From: Viscum album
Taxonomy: Eukaryota > Streptophyta > Magnoliopsida > Santalales > Viscaceae
NCBI GenBank assembly: GCA_963277665.1
Contig: OY728157.1
Span: forward strand, 371,394,067-371,458,066
Direction: 5' to 3'
Length of the DNA: 64,000 nt
Shown here: positions 24,013-34,400 of the stretch, piece by piece
How the letters are laid out: each line of letters begins with the position of its first letter
Numbering within the stretch: the first letter of the stretch is position 1
The notes under the pieces: generated by a model
The model's database searches: none
Seen by the model: the letters and a program-made list of their open reading frames with translations, nothing else
Told to the model about the DNA's origin: nothing
Program-made: the position numbers and the translations under genes

Positions 24013-24327
24013 GTTGTTCGAGGTACGATCAGTTTATTCTGTACCGTTGCTTACGCCTTGTTCGATATTGGAGCTTCGCACTCCATTATTGCACCCGGTC
24101 TAGCTCGTTCTCTGGGTCTAGATGCCGAGAGACTTCCAGTGCCCCCGGTGCTGAGCACACTAGTCAGAGGTCAGACTGACTTGTTATATGTTTGTAAAGG
24201 ATGCAGACTGATGATAGGGCCACATCAGTCGGTCATGGACCTACTAATGCTACAGATACAACCATACGATGTCATCCTAGGCATCGACAGGCTATTCTCT
24301 ATGTGTTCCATCATCGACTGCTTCTGA
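24013..24327 (+). pseudogene. gypsy-3 aspartic protease
   Basis: VVRGTISLFCTVAYALFDIGASHSII contains the retropepsin active site, with D-I-G in place of D-T/S-G. It continues LARSLGLD, then PYDVILGIDRL (the family's conserved DVILGMDWL). It ends at a stop at 24325 in place of readthrough to RT. The DTG change alone may kill activity. Confidence 0.8.
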
Positions 24328-24425
24328 GGAAGGGTTGTGTTCTCAGACTTGGGAGGACAACTTGTTAAATTCACCGGAGAGTGGAGTGGCCAGAAGGGAG
24401 TAGGTGAGAGGAACCCCTCCTCTCT

Positions 24426-25280
24426 TTGTTATCCAAGATGTCAGTAGAGTCAGTGGATGCTGAGATGGTGGAAGTACTAGGGATCGTCAGTGAGTTTATG
24501 GACGTCTTCCCTGAGAAGGTGACGACTCTACCCCCTCGACGTGATATTGAGTTTGGGATATACTTGCATCCTGGTTCTCATCCAATTTTGATGGCTCCCT
24601 ATCAGATGGCACCTTCGGAGCTATGGGAGTTGCGGATTCAGATCAATGGTCTGATGAAGAAGGGTTTTGTTCGACCGAGTGCATCATTGTGGGGTGCTCC
24701 AGTCTTGTTCCCAAAGAATGAAGATGATGGTCTAAGGTTGTGTATAGACTACAGGAGGATGAATTAGGTAACGATCATGAATCTCTACCCACTTCCGAGG
24801 ATAGTCGATCTCTTTAACCAAGTTAAAGGGGTGGGATTCTTCTCAATGATTGACCTACGGTCTCAATATCACCAGTTGAGGGTGAAGGAGGGCGACATCT
24901 CGAAGACGACCTTCAGGTGCAGATATGGTCACTTCGAGTTCGTAGTCATGACTTTCGGTGTTACGAATGCCCCCACTGTGTTCATGGGGCTTATGAACTC
25001 CGTATTCCAGGAGTATCTGGATCGGTTCATAGTCGTGTTCATCGACGACATCCTGATCTATTCAAGATTATAGTAGGACCACGCGGAGCACCTGAGGACA
25101 GTTTTATAGGTCCTCCGACAGCATTGGTTCTTTGGGAAGATATCGAAATGCATGTTCTGTAAGTGAGAAGTATAGTTCCATGGGCACGTAGTGTCCGATT
25201 AGGGGGTAGAAGTGGACCTATAAAATGTTGAGGTAGTTGTTTCTTGTGTAGAACCCAAGAACGTGGCAGAGGTCCGTAGT
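24426..25280 (+). pseudogene. gypsy-3 reverse transcriptase
   Basis: RT order: EFMDVFPEKV, LPPRRDIEFGI, a PYQMAPSEL block, [68 protein letters not shown], the active site [11 protein letters not shown] at about 25040-25066, and the thumb/connection to about 25280. The catalytic FIDD is intact. In-frame stops occur at 24765 (TAG where relatives have Gln in LNQV), after [10 protein letters not shown], at the VL-stop-VL position (Gln in relatives) and several times near 25160-25230. Confidence 0.9.
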
Positions 25281-25960
25281 TTCCTCAGGCCGGCAGGTTA
25301 CTATCGGAGGTTCGTACCCAACTTCTCCCGAGTTTCATCACCTTTGAAAGCCCTAACCAAAAATGACCAGACCTTCGTGTGGAGTGAGTAGTGTGAGGTA
25401 GCCTTCGACTATCTGAAGGATAAGTTGGTTAGTGCCCCAGTGTTGTGGTTTCTAGAAGAAGGGGCAGCATATGAATTATTATGTGATGATTCGGGACAAG
25501 GCCTCGGGTTTGTGTTGATGCAGCAGCAAGGGGTGATCTCATATGGGTCTAGGTAGTTACGTCCCCATGAGCGTAATTCTTCCACCCATGATATGAAGCT
25601 TGCTGTGGTCATTTTCACACTATTTTTGTGGCGGAATTACCTCATCGGAGAACACTTTGTGGTCTTTACGGATCACAAAAGCTTGAGGTTTATCTTCTCC
25701 CAGCAGGGCCTGAACATATGACATTGAAGGTGGATGTAATTCCTACAGGATTATGATTTCAACATTTCATACACCTCAGGGAATGGAAACGTGGTGGGAG
25801 ATTCCTTGAGCAGGAAGTCACAGAGGGATGCGGTCTGAGAGTCGATAGACGCTTGGAGGTCGATGGAGGAGTTGGATGCCCTACACCTGGATGCAAGGAC
25901 AGATAGTGGAAGGGGATGCCTGTAACAGATGATAGTACAGTCTTATCTGTTACATCAGGT
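25281..25960 (+). pseudogene. gypsy-3 RNase H
   Basis: LRPAGYYRRFVPNFS leads in. Then DYLKDKLVSAPVL, CDDSGQGLGFVLMQ (first catalytic Asp kept), a stop in SR-stop-LRPHE (Gln in relatives), HDMKLAVVIF (relatives have HDLELAAV, so the usual Glu is Lys here), FTDHKSLRFIFSQQ (Asp kept) and the tail NISYTSGNGNVVGDSLSRK. It degrades the RNA strand during cDNA synthesis in an active element; here it is broken. Confidence 0.85.
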
Positions 25961-26870
25961 GGATGAGTCTCAGTGGGGAGACCCATAGTGGGAAGCGATG
26001 CATGACCGAGTTGACCAGGGAAATGCTTCGTAAGGGTGGACTGAGGATGGTCAGATCCGGATGCTTTTCAGAGTAAAGTTTTATGTTCCAGAGGTGATGC
26101 ATGGCCAGGTTCTTAGTGAGCTCCACAACTCACCCCTAGTGGTGCACTCACAAGTTTCCAAGATGTACCGGGGTCTGAAGAGACAGTTTTGGTGGCCTTG
26201 AGTAAAATGGGTAGTGTTAGAGTTTGTGGCCAAGTGCCTAGTGTGTCAGCATGTGAAGGATGAACACCGTGTTCTAGGTGGTCTGTTACAACCTTTAGAT
26301 GTCCTCGAGTGGAAGTGGGACGACATCTCGATGGATCTCGTCACAGGGCTACCCAAGGGTCAACGAGGGTGCGACACAATCTGGGTAGTAGTGGACCGGT
26401 TGACGAAATCGGCTCACTTTCTGGAAATCAAGGAGTCGAGTGCAGTAGATGATTTAGAACAATGGTACGTGGATGAGGTGGTGCATTTTCATGGAGTTTT
26501 GAGGTCCATAGTCTCTGATAGGGATGCACGATTTACTTCACAAGTCTGAAGGGGTTTGCATCATGCTTTTGGAACCTAGATGCGCCTTAGCACTGCCTTC
26601 CACCCCCAGACAGATGGGCAGACAGAGCACACCATCCAAGCCTTAGAAGATATGCTACGAGCATGCATCCTAATATTCAGGGGATCATGGGGGCTACACT
26701 TTCCTATGGTGTAGTTCGCCTACCATAATGGCTACCACTCTACCATTGGCATTGCTCCATTTGAAGCTTTGTATGGGAGGCCGTGTCGCTCAACTGTGTG
26801 TTGGACAGAAGTCGGAGAGGCATGTTTTCTTGGTCCGGAGGTGGTGCAGAGCACAACAGAGAATTAAGCT
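25961..26870 (+). pseudogene. gypsy-3 integrase (zinc finger and core)
   Basis: The HHCC finger is visible: ELHNSPLVVHSQ, then KMYRGLKRQFWWP and FVAKCLVCQHVK. The core keeps the acidic triad: D in MDLVTGLPKG, D in IVSDRDARFT, E in QTEHTIQALED. Stops: TGA where FWRGL has Trp, TAG in GT-stop-MRL, TAG in PMV-stop-FAY. Near 26860 the reading jumps from GPEVVQSTTE straight to KLSPRF in another frame. About 50 codons of the basic linker (compare 1-1054) are deleted there. Confidence 0.88.
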
Positions 26871-27216
26871 CTCTCCCAGGTTCGTTAGACCCTTTGAGGT
26901 GTTGTATCGGGTCGACAAGGTAGCTTATCAGCAGGCATTGCCACCACACCTTCAAAGGGTGCGCGATGTCTTCCATGTGTCCCAACTCCGTCGATATCTA
27001 CACGAAGACTCCCATGTCATCGATTGGGGAGAGTTATATATCGAAGATGATGCAACCTTCATGGAACGTCCAGTGATGATCGAGGGTCATGAGTATAAGG
27101 TGCTTCATGGACGAACCATATCGTTGGTTCGCGTGTTATGGAGGCATGGTGGGCTTGAGGAGAGTACCTGGGATAGGGAAGCACAGATGCGTGCCCAGTA
27201 CCCAGAGTTGTTTTGA
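26871..27216 (+). pseudogene. gypsy-3 integrase C-terminus and chromodomain
   Basis: Frame open to the natural stop: KLSPRFVRPFEVLYRVDKV (GPF changed to RPF), RVRDVFHVSQLRRYL, then a chromodomain from about 27034: MIEGHEYKVLHGRTISLVRV, LWRHGGLEESTW and AQMRAQYPELF. The chromodomain's aromatic and WE-type residues are largely kept. It is broken from the core by the linker deletion. Confidence 0.88.
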
Positions 27217-27664
27217 GTTTATCCTGTTTTTTAGTACTTGTTTGCTATGTAATGATTTACCTTGTTGACTATGGTTTGTGTAGTTTCCTTTTTGTGAATG
27301 TGTATGAAGTGTCCTGAAGGATGGAGAGGGGAGGACATGATTCCTAGTTAGGACGCATTAAAGTGGATGCACCTGAACCTGTGCGGGCGAGTTAGTGCCG
27401 CCCAAATCAGATTGTATCTTATCACGAAGGAAGGGAAACACCTCTCCCACCTGGTCGGATGGTTTATTCTTTTGTTTTTCATGGTTTCATGGGGAAATGA
27501 GCGGCAGGGGGTCCGTGGTTGTAAAGTAAATAAGGTTTTCCTATGTTCGAGAGGTTCACTCCTGAGAGGTATCTTCTTGGGTGGTTGTTTGGACCCCCCA
27601 AACATTTTTCCTTCGGTTCAGGTTCTGGATTCTCGAGGGTGAGAATAGTTTGAGAGGTATCTGA
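27217..27664 (+). other. 448-bp spacer between pol stop and 3' LTR of gypsy-3
   Basis: Unusually long: the left-edge element has 39 bp here. A purine-rich run (ggatggagaggggagga, near 27323) looks like a PPT but lies about 330 bp before the LTR; next to the LTR there is only a weak gagagg. The frame at 27367-27642 has no recognised motif and is probably chance. Confidence 0.5.
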
Positions 27665-27717
27665 TGTAATGGACCAGACCATCATGACCCCTCCCTTTTC
27701 CAATTTCCGGCGCGACC

Positions 27718-28012
27718 GATCGGTGAGATCAGTAGGACCGATCAGTGAAACAGATCGTCATGACCAATCGGCGCGACCGATCGGTGCGACAGACCGACGG
27801 GACCGATCAACACGACCGATCGGCGAGACTGACCAGTGGGACCAATCAGGGAGAGAGATCGGCGAGACCGATTGGCACGACCGATCGGCGAGACCGATTG
27901 GCGCGACCGATCTGTGAGACCGATCGGTGGGACCTATCGGAGAGATCGATCGGCGTAACCGATCGGCAAGACCGATCAGCACGACCGATCAGCGAGACCG
28001 ATCAGTGTCATC
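27718..28012 (+). repeat. 13-bp minisatellite, long allele (about 22 units)
   Basis: About 295 bp of head-to-tail 13-bp units (consensus gatcggcgagacc; variants gattggcacgacc, gatcagcgagacc). Intact units centre on CCGATCGG. Because 13 is not a multiple of 3 and the unit holds no stop, all frames stay open and give false proteins with a 13-residue period (e.g. SARPIGATDRRDR). The sister LTR has only about 81 bp here. Confidence 0.92.
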
Positions 28013-28250
28013 CAGCCTTGGCGGGCTTTTCTTCTGTAGCCTACCCCGTATCCCCAACTTCTAGGCCTTTTTAACTTTTTATGCATTTCAGGACCATTTT
28101 TAAGACAATAATTAATATCTAAAAAATCAAAGATACTTCCCTACTAAATAACAATTAATCCAGTCAAGTGTAAACACCCAACCGCGTGGAAGAACCACTA
28201 TCCGACTTCCAAGGTGTTCAAATTTCTTATCCCGTAACAACCAGATTTTA

Positions 28251-28260
28251 TCTATATATC
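28251..28260 (+). promoter_or_regulatory. TATA-like box, gypsy-3 3' LTR
   Basis: tctatatatc, identical in sequence and setting to the one at 21022-21031. Confidence 0.5.
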
Positions 28261-29659
28261 ACAGAATATGTTCTTCTCCCCCCCCCCTTCTTCCTTTTTG
28301 GCCGACTTCTCTGTTCTCTCTGGTGTGCCTGAAGTCCCTCATTCCCCATACTTGTGGTGCACCTAGGCTGAAGTCGTCTGCTCATCCTTGAAGTTCCCGA
28401 CGTCCCTCCCCTACAAATCGCGCATCCCCTGTTCTTGGAACGTGGAGAAAAAAGTCGATCCTTGATTAATAAAGTATGTATTTTCTCCTTCGTCTCTCCT
28501 TTCTGTGTATCATGATGGGTGGGCATGATTTTTCCTTTGTGGAAACTTATGAAACCGAACATAATAAAGATAATGACCAGACGTTAAAGAATAATGGGGG
28601 GGTGTGATCGATGTTCTGCTGTATTCTTTATGTTGTTATGTGTTGTAAACTGTACGGGCTTATGCTCATAGGAAATCACGGTCTTTGGTGGTCTTTATCT
28701 GTGATATTTTGAACCTCGGTGCTCCTGGATGTTTAAATAACTATAACATGGAATTGGTTATTTATGTATACTGGGTTAAATAAAATTAAAGCACTAGGAT
28801 CAACCCTTTCTGTGATAACCCCAGTTAAAGAACAGTGGAATTGAATCCATGGAGTGTGTTAAATATTTTAAATCTGAAAAATACCTGCATGGGCCTGCCT
28901 TGTGTTGGTGGTAGCATTTTGGTTGTTTCTTTCATGGGCCGATTGTTCGGGTCATACGGGTGAGGATGGGATCCCCTGTTGTAGTACTTTTGTTGCTTTT
29001 AAATTTAAGGTTGTGTGATTACTCCGCTTATATCACCAATTGGGGTGGGATCCTCTCTTGTTGAGAAACCATTCGCTCCTGGATTTTGGGGACACGGGGC
29101 TATATATTGGGGTTTCTTTGGTTCCAGTACTTTGACAGATCTCACTTATCCCTTTGTTATTGTGACTTTGCAAGATAACCACATGTGAATTCTTAAATTG
29201 ATGTTGGTTGTAACTTTTTCCATTGGTTTGTGCTTATATTTTTAATTTCTAAGTAGTGCAGAAACTTATTTAAACATTATTACTGAACATGAAAGAAAGG
29301 ATGAGACAAATTGGGTTTTGGTTTTATGTGAGTTGTGACTTAGGCATGGGTGATGTTCTCTTCCCTTATGAACGAATAGTAAGGATATTGTTCTTTAGGT
29401 TGGCTGAAGAAAAACCTAGATTGGGTGAGTGCTTGTTACCTATACATATACTTGTAGTTTTTTGGTTTCTTATTCGTGCCCCACCCAAGTTCAGAACATA
29501 GTGTCGAACACCCCCATTTCACGGGGGATGCTGTTTTTTCCAACACTTCTATTAGTGGCTGGTTATTATCTCCTTTATGCTCCCTTTCCCAGATAGCCCA
29601 AGTATTTTCGGGCAGGCTGTGATGGCCTGAAGTCCATTATTAGCCAAAGAATCTTCAGG

Positions 29660-29915
29660 CAGGGTAGTGTGGTGGTTGGCCCAGGTATGTGCGTGCAGGT
29701 GGTTTCCCAAGTATCTTCGGGATGAGGCTCAGGTGTCTTCGGTCGTGGCAGTGGTTGTTCTGGCCTAGGTGTTTGCAGGGGTGGTTAAGTGTGACAATTG
29801 TGGCCCATGTGTTTGCGGGCGGGATGTGTGGTTGTGGACCAGGTGTCTATGGGTGGGGTTTGGTAGTGGGACTACGGTGAGGTTGTGGCCCAGGTGTCTG
29901 CGGGTGGGGTATGGC
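29660..29915 (+). repeat. Imperfect G-rich repeat block in 3' LTR of gypsy-3
   Basis: Counterpart of 22432-22690, with ggcccaggtgtctgcgggtgg phrases; similar copy number, so unlike the 13-bp array it has not changed length. Confidence 0.6.
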
Positions 29916-30615
29916 AGTGCGACTGCGATGAGAATGGTGGGATTGGTTCGATGTGTAGGATGTCTTCAATAACTAGTGGGAGAGTTGAGCGGGGTACCAA
30001 AACATCGATGTGCTATTACTATACATTACTTTATTTGCGTTATTTGTGGAGTGTTCCTTGGTGAGGCTTCGGTGGTTAGTTTCCTTGCTAGGTGCTTGGT
30101 TATCTATTTTTTCTCACATCTAATTAGTATTCCTCTCCACTTGTGGACGAGAGTCTTTGGTTTTCCACTACTGAGTATACTTTTATGCTCACCCTACGTA
30201 TATAAAACTGCTTTCAGGTTTCTAGGAGGACTTCAGGGACCGTACTGAACCATACTAGTTCAGACCTTGTGGAATATCATTGCAGTTGTTGTTGTTCATT
30301 CATTTGGTATTTTTCTTTGTAGTCTCCTTATACATTGTGGATTTTACTTTTGTAACATGCATTGGGAATGGTTCGTGGCTTCACTTTTACTCTTAGTTTT
30401 GGTGTTGCGGGATTCACTATCTTATCTCCCGATCCTATAAAAAAGGGGTAATTCCATCCATTAAGTGTGTGACTTTATACCCTTGGTGCTGGTCTCCAGT
30501 CCGGGACCTATTGAAGGCGGGTTTTGGGGGTCATTATCCCTCCTTCAACTTAAAGAAGGAAGGGCCTGGAAATCTGCTGACCCTTCCCTCCTTTTGGTGA
30601 AGGCGAGTAGTGACA

Positions 30616-30620
30616 AGAAG
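30616..30620 (+). repeat. Target site duplication, right, of gypsy-3
   Basis: agaag, exact repeat of 20645-20649. Confidence 0.9.
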
Positions 30621-31477
30621 AGGTGATCTATAGAGGAGAAAACAATCCGTGAAAGAGAGTGTGTTTGGAGGAAGAAACTCTTCTAGTATGTAACAAATGA
30701 GGGAAATACATGGATCATGTAGGATTGTTCATGGAGAAACGTCAGTATGCGCAGCAGGGGATATTTGCAGAAGGCGGTTTGTGGAGCTAATATACAGGTC
30801 TAGTATGCCGATGCGGTACAAGGAGGCAGTTTGCAGAGGTCGAACATGTAGATGGTTCGTAGAGAGGTGATTCACGAACCATACCTTCTACTCAGTATGC
30901 GGAGGAGGTAAGGTGGTACATGAAACAATCAAGAAATCCAATAAAGTGACCAATTTAGTTCATGCAAGTAAATCCCATAAGCTACCAGTGTTGGGAAATT
31001 TTATATGCATATTTTGATAAAAATGAGACTTCAATAGAGAATCCTTGTATAGTTTCAGATGAATGATCCAATGTTAAACCATTGAAGTTACCTTCTAGTT
31101 GATAAATTGAGTTAGAATTATCTCAGATAGTGAACTAGGGGGATTCAACATAAGTAATCTGAGGGATGCAGTGAGTAATCCCTGATCTTTTGTAAAGGCA
31201 TTATGCCTGGAATTGGATGACTATAGAAGAACATTTGTAATCCTCAACTAGTGAATAATAGCATACTTTTGTATGACTGACACACTATTGTCATATTTTC
31301 CTTAGTTGTAGACCTAAGTTCTTAACAAACTAAAATTGCATGGTAATCTCTTTGAATGCGTTCTTTAGACCGGTTTAATAGGTTTCTACAAATGAGGGAA
31401 CAAGATTCATCAGTTTACATGAAAAAGTTGACAAACTGATTCACCCCTCCCTTCTCAAGTTATTCTGGGGGCCTTCA
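30621..31477 (+). repeat. 3' LTR of copia-1, second part
   Basis: It resumes the copia LTR exactly where it was cut (aggtgatctatagagg, against tttgatctgtggagg in the 5' LTR) and ends gggggCCTTCA like the 5' LTR end. Confidence 0.85.
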
Positions 31478-34400
31478 TGCTAGTGTTTTGATTTAACAAA
31501 ATCCAATAAATACACTATTTAGTGGTAGGTTTAGGAAAGTACATTCAAAGAATTGGGTCACTCCCCTTATAATGATTTAGAGATGAGGAACTGCCACCCA
31601 AGGATCACTTCAATACTCCTCTCTCTTTGATATATTTTCAAGAAAGGAAATAACAATAACATCCAATATAATATAAGAATAAAATCATTTTCATTATTGA
31701 TACAGAAAGGTAAAATAGGTTCTCATCAACCTCTATGTCATTAATAAAATTCACATGAATGTTGTAAATACCTCCATGAACACAACTTTACTTTCCTAGA
31801 ATATCTTCAATGATTCTTTAAGGGATAATTTGTTCTTCTTTGTCAAGATATATAGTGAATGGGAACACTTTTTTCTTCTCCACTTCTGTATATTTACAAA
31901 ATTCTCTTAATTATTTTCTATTTCAATTTAGTCCATTATTCCATCCCTTATACACTTTTATTCACAACATAATTATATACATAGATATCTCAATTATTTT
32001 CCCTTCTAAAATTTAATTTTTTATATCCAAGAGAAATTTTCCTTCAATACCTCATTTAAAATATTCAATTAACCATGAAAATGATTGGAAAATTAATCCA
32101 TCGATCTTCAAGAAAATTGATTCAATGTTATTAAGACACATATGATATATATAGATATATATTGATATTTATTTCATTAATGGTCAATAATATCTCAATA
32201 AAATATTACACTTTTTTTCTATAGATCCTACCTTAATATTTTATAAATATATAACCAAATATTTAATTATAAATAGATACCATGTAAATCCAAAATATTA
32301 AAATAATATATTTCCATTAAATAAATGTAAAATAATATCCATGACATTCCATATTTTAAATAATAAATCTTTGTTAAAGATGAATCCCCAAAATATGAAT
32401 CTATATTTTCTCTTTCTTCTTCTACATTGTCATATATCTATATTGGTCAATGATTTACCATAATAAAAGATTCATAATATCCAAATATCCAGTATAGTAA
32501 TATTTCATATGATATTATCCATTATAAAAATAAATTCATTCAAAAATATTACTTTTGACACTAATAAATGAATTCCTTTGGATTTATTAGATAAATATCT
32601 AAGATATTCTTTTATAGGAATCCTTGATTTTTTTCTAATACAAACTACAAGGAATTCACACATACATAAGTATCTAGAATATAATTAAAACTTCATTCAT
32701 TAAGATATTATAATCCCCTAAAATATAGAAACATTGAAGTCTAGAAATTCTACTTGACTCAAACAGGTTACAACGTGACCATCACTATCAAGAAGAAATG
32801 ACCTTATACTATGAGATTCAAAAAAATTTCTTCTATGAAATAGAGTGGAAATATTTTTGGAAAAGACATTTTAATAACTATCTGAAGCACATGAATTTAT
32901 TTATGGAGAAATATAATACTTATATTTGAATAGAAAAAACTCACAGTCAACTCTTTACAGTATATGAGAACCCCTTAAAGATCAATATAAAGAGTTATAA
33001 AATTCATTTATTTTATTTAATCTTACATAGTCATTAATTTCTATTGCATAATCCCTCATTTATTCTCATGAAATTTGATTTTCCAATACACCCATCTCCA
33101 ATGTTTAATGTAGCAACCATCTCCAAACAAATCTGTATCAAATCTTCACAGTTTTCACATTGCATCATAACCATTCTCTTCAAGACACATTCTTAAAACT
33201 AGTTAATATTATATTAAATTGCCTCATGGGATATTAAATACTATTAATGACATTAATTAACTTACAAAATATTTATTCTTATGTAAACCAAATTGTGGAA
33301 TGAAACATAGTGTTGCTCTATAGTTTCATTCATCTAGACAGAACATATTCATCTTCTTCAAAACACCTATAAATCATCCTAGGCTCCATGAAGTAATGCA
33401 TTATTTTTATAATTATCCATTGAAGTCTATCCACTCTTTCAAAATTATTTCAAATAAAAAACTATTTTACTCAAAAACCTCAAGAATACCTCATTCCCCT
33501 AATAAAAACTCTACCATCAACTTCATCTTCATTCTAGATTTGTCGTTTGATTGAAAACATTTAAAACCCTTGAGCCATTCATTACGGTTGAAAACAAATA
33601 CAACAAAAAAATAAATGGTTAATTGGATACTAAAAATATCCCCCTTTTTGGAAATTCTCATCAGTAATCTAATTATATGATATTTCCTTCTTTGTTGTGA
33701 ATTAAAATATAATAGAATTTCCAAAAAAAATAATAGATTCATGATGTTTCCATTTCTCTCCCTTAGATATCAAATACTAAGAAGAACCTCCCCCCAAAGT
33801 AAAAAATATAGATTCTTTTTAAAACCTTTTACCTTAAGAGACTGTGTTACTTGATTCACCATTGATATTATTTTCTCTTTCTCTTCTTGATGATAAACAA
33901 TATAAAATCTAATCCCTATTAGCCCTTTTTAATTTTTTTGCGAAGAACATGATACATATGTTTGGAAGGAAGTATTATAATTTATCTATAAAATTAATTG
34001 TGGAATCATTAATAAATATTATCCCAATTTTTCTAAATATTACTTATAGGATATCTTGGAATTCTATTCTCTCTAATTGAAAACCACATCAACGATCTTT
34101 TATGTTTCAACACTATATTCACTTTTTACAATGATTCTAGTTTTTAATTTCATGATCAAAACTATATTCCAATTATAGATTTACTCTAAAATATTTTCAA
34201 TTTATAACTTACCACATAGTGAAAAGTCATTAACAAAACCTCTAGGTCCGCTGAGTCAAGTGTAAGAAATAAGGGATTATGTTATTACACATTTTTTGTC
34301 CATTTTACTCACTAACTTACTTGAACCTTATGCATCCATGGATTTTAAATTTTACAAAGGAATAAAACTTTGTTATCAATAACATTATCATAAAACCACT

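Larger units (their letters stand above)
20650..30615 (+). mobile_element. gypsy-3: complete but dead Tekay-type chromovirus nested in the copia-1 LTR
   Basis: It is 9966 bp: 5' LTR 20650-23384, internal 23385-27664, 3' LTR 27665-30615, flanked by perfect agaag repeats. LTRs begin TGYAATGG and end GTGACA. About 5 of the first 55 aligned LTR bases differ, so it is younger than its copia host but not recent. Pol reads almost throughout in the order protease, RT, RNase H, integrase, chromodomain, with scattered stops; most of gag is missing. Confidence 0.95.
27665..30615 (+). repeat. 3' LTR of gypsy-3 (2951 bp)
   Basis: It starts TGTAATGGACC and ends GTAGTGACA, directly followed by the target duplication. 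It matches the 5' LTR along its length, apart from the expanded minisatellite near its start. Confidence 0.92.
14357..31477 (+). mobile_element. copia-1: decayed Sirevirus-like Ty1/copia element, split by gypsy-3
   Basis: The parts are: 5' LTR 14357-15837, PBS, gag, RT, RNase H, an early purine tract, PPT, and a 3' LTR in two pieces (20030-20649 and 30621-31477). Without the nested gypsy element and one target copy it is about 7.15 kb. The LTR lengths agree (1481 and 1477 bp), but the LTRs are roughly a quarter diverged at their starts, so it is an old insertion. Flanking 5-mers aggta and tgcta match at only three positions. Assignment to Sirevirus rests on the iMet PBS, the long gag with an acidic/helical middle, and two purine tracts. 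Confidence 0.85.

Noticed and set aside
27669..28074. Open frames on both strands encoding Arg/Asp/Pro-rich repeats (e.g. RPIGATDRRDRS)
   Set aside because: Produced by the stop-free 13-bp minisatellite; the same protein-like pattern appears in all frames and the array length differs between sister LTRs. Not a gene.
33491..33742. 83-codon minus-strand frame considered as a copia RT piece
   Set aside because: No RT motif in order; similarity was only composition (Lys/Phe/Leu).
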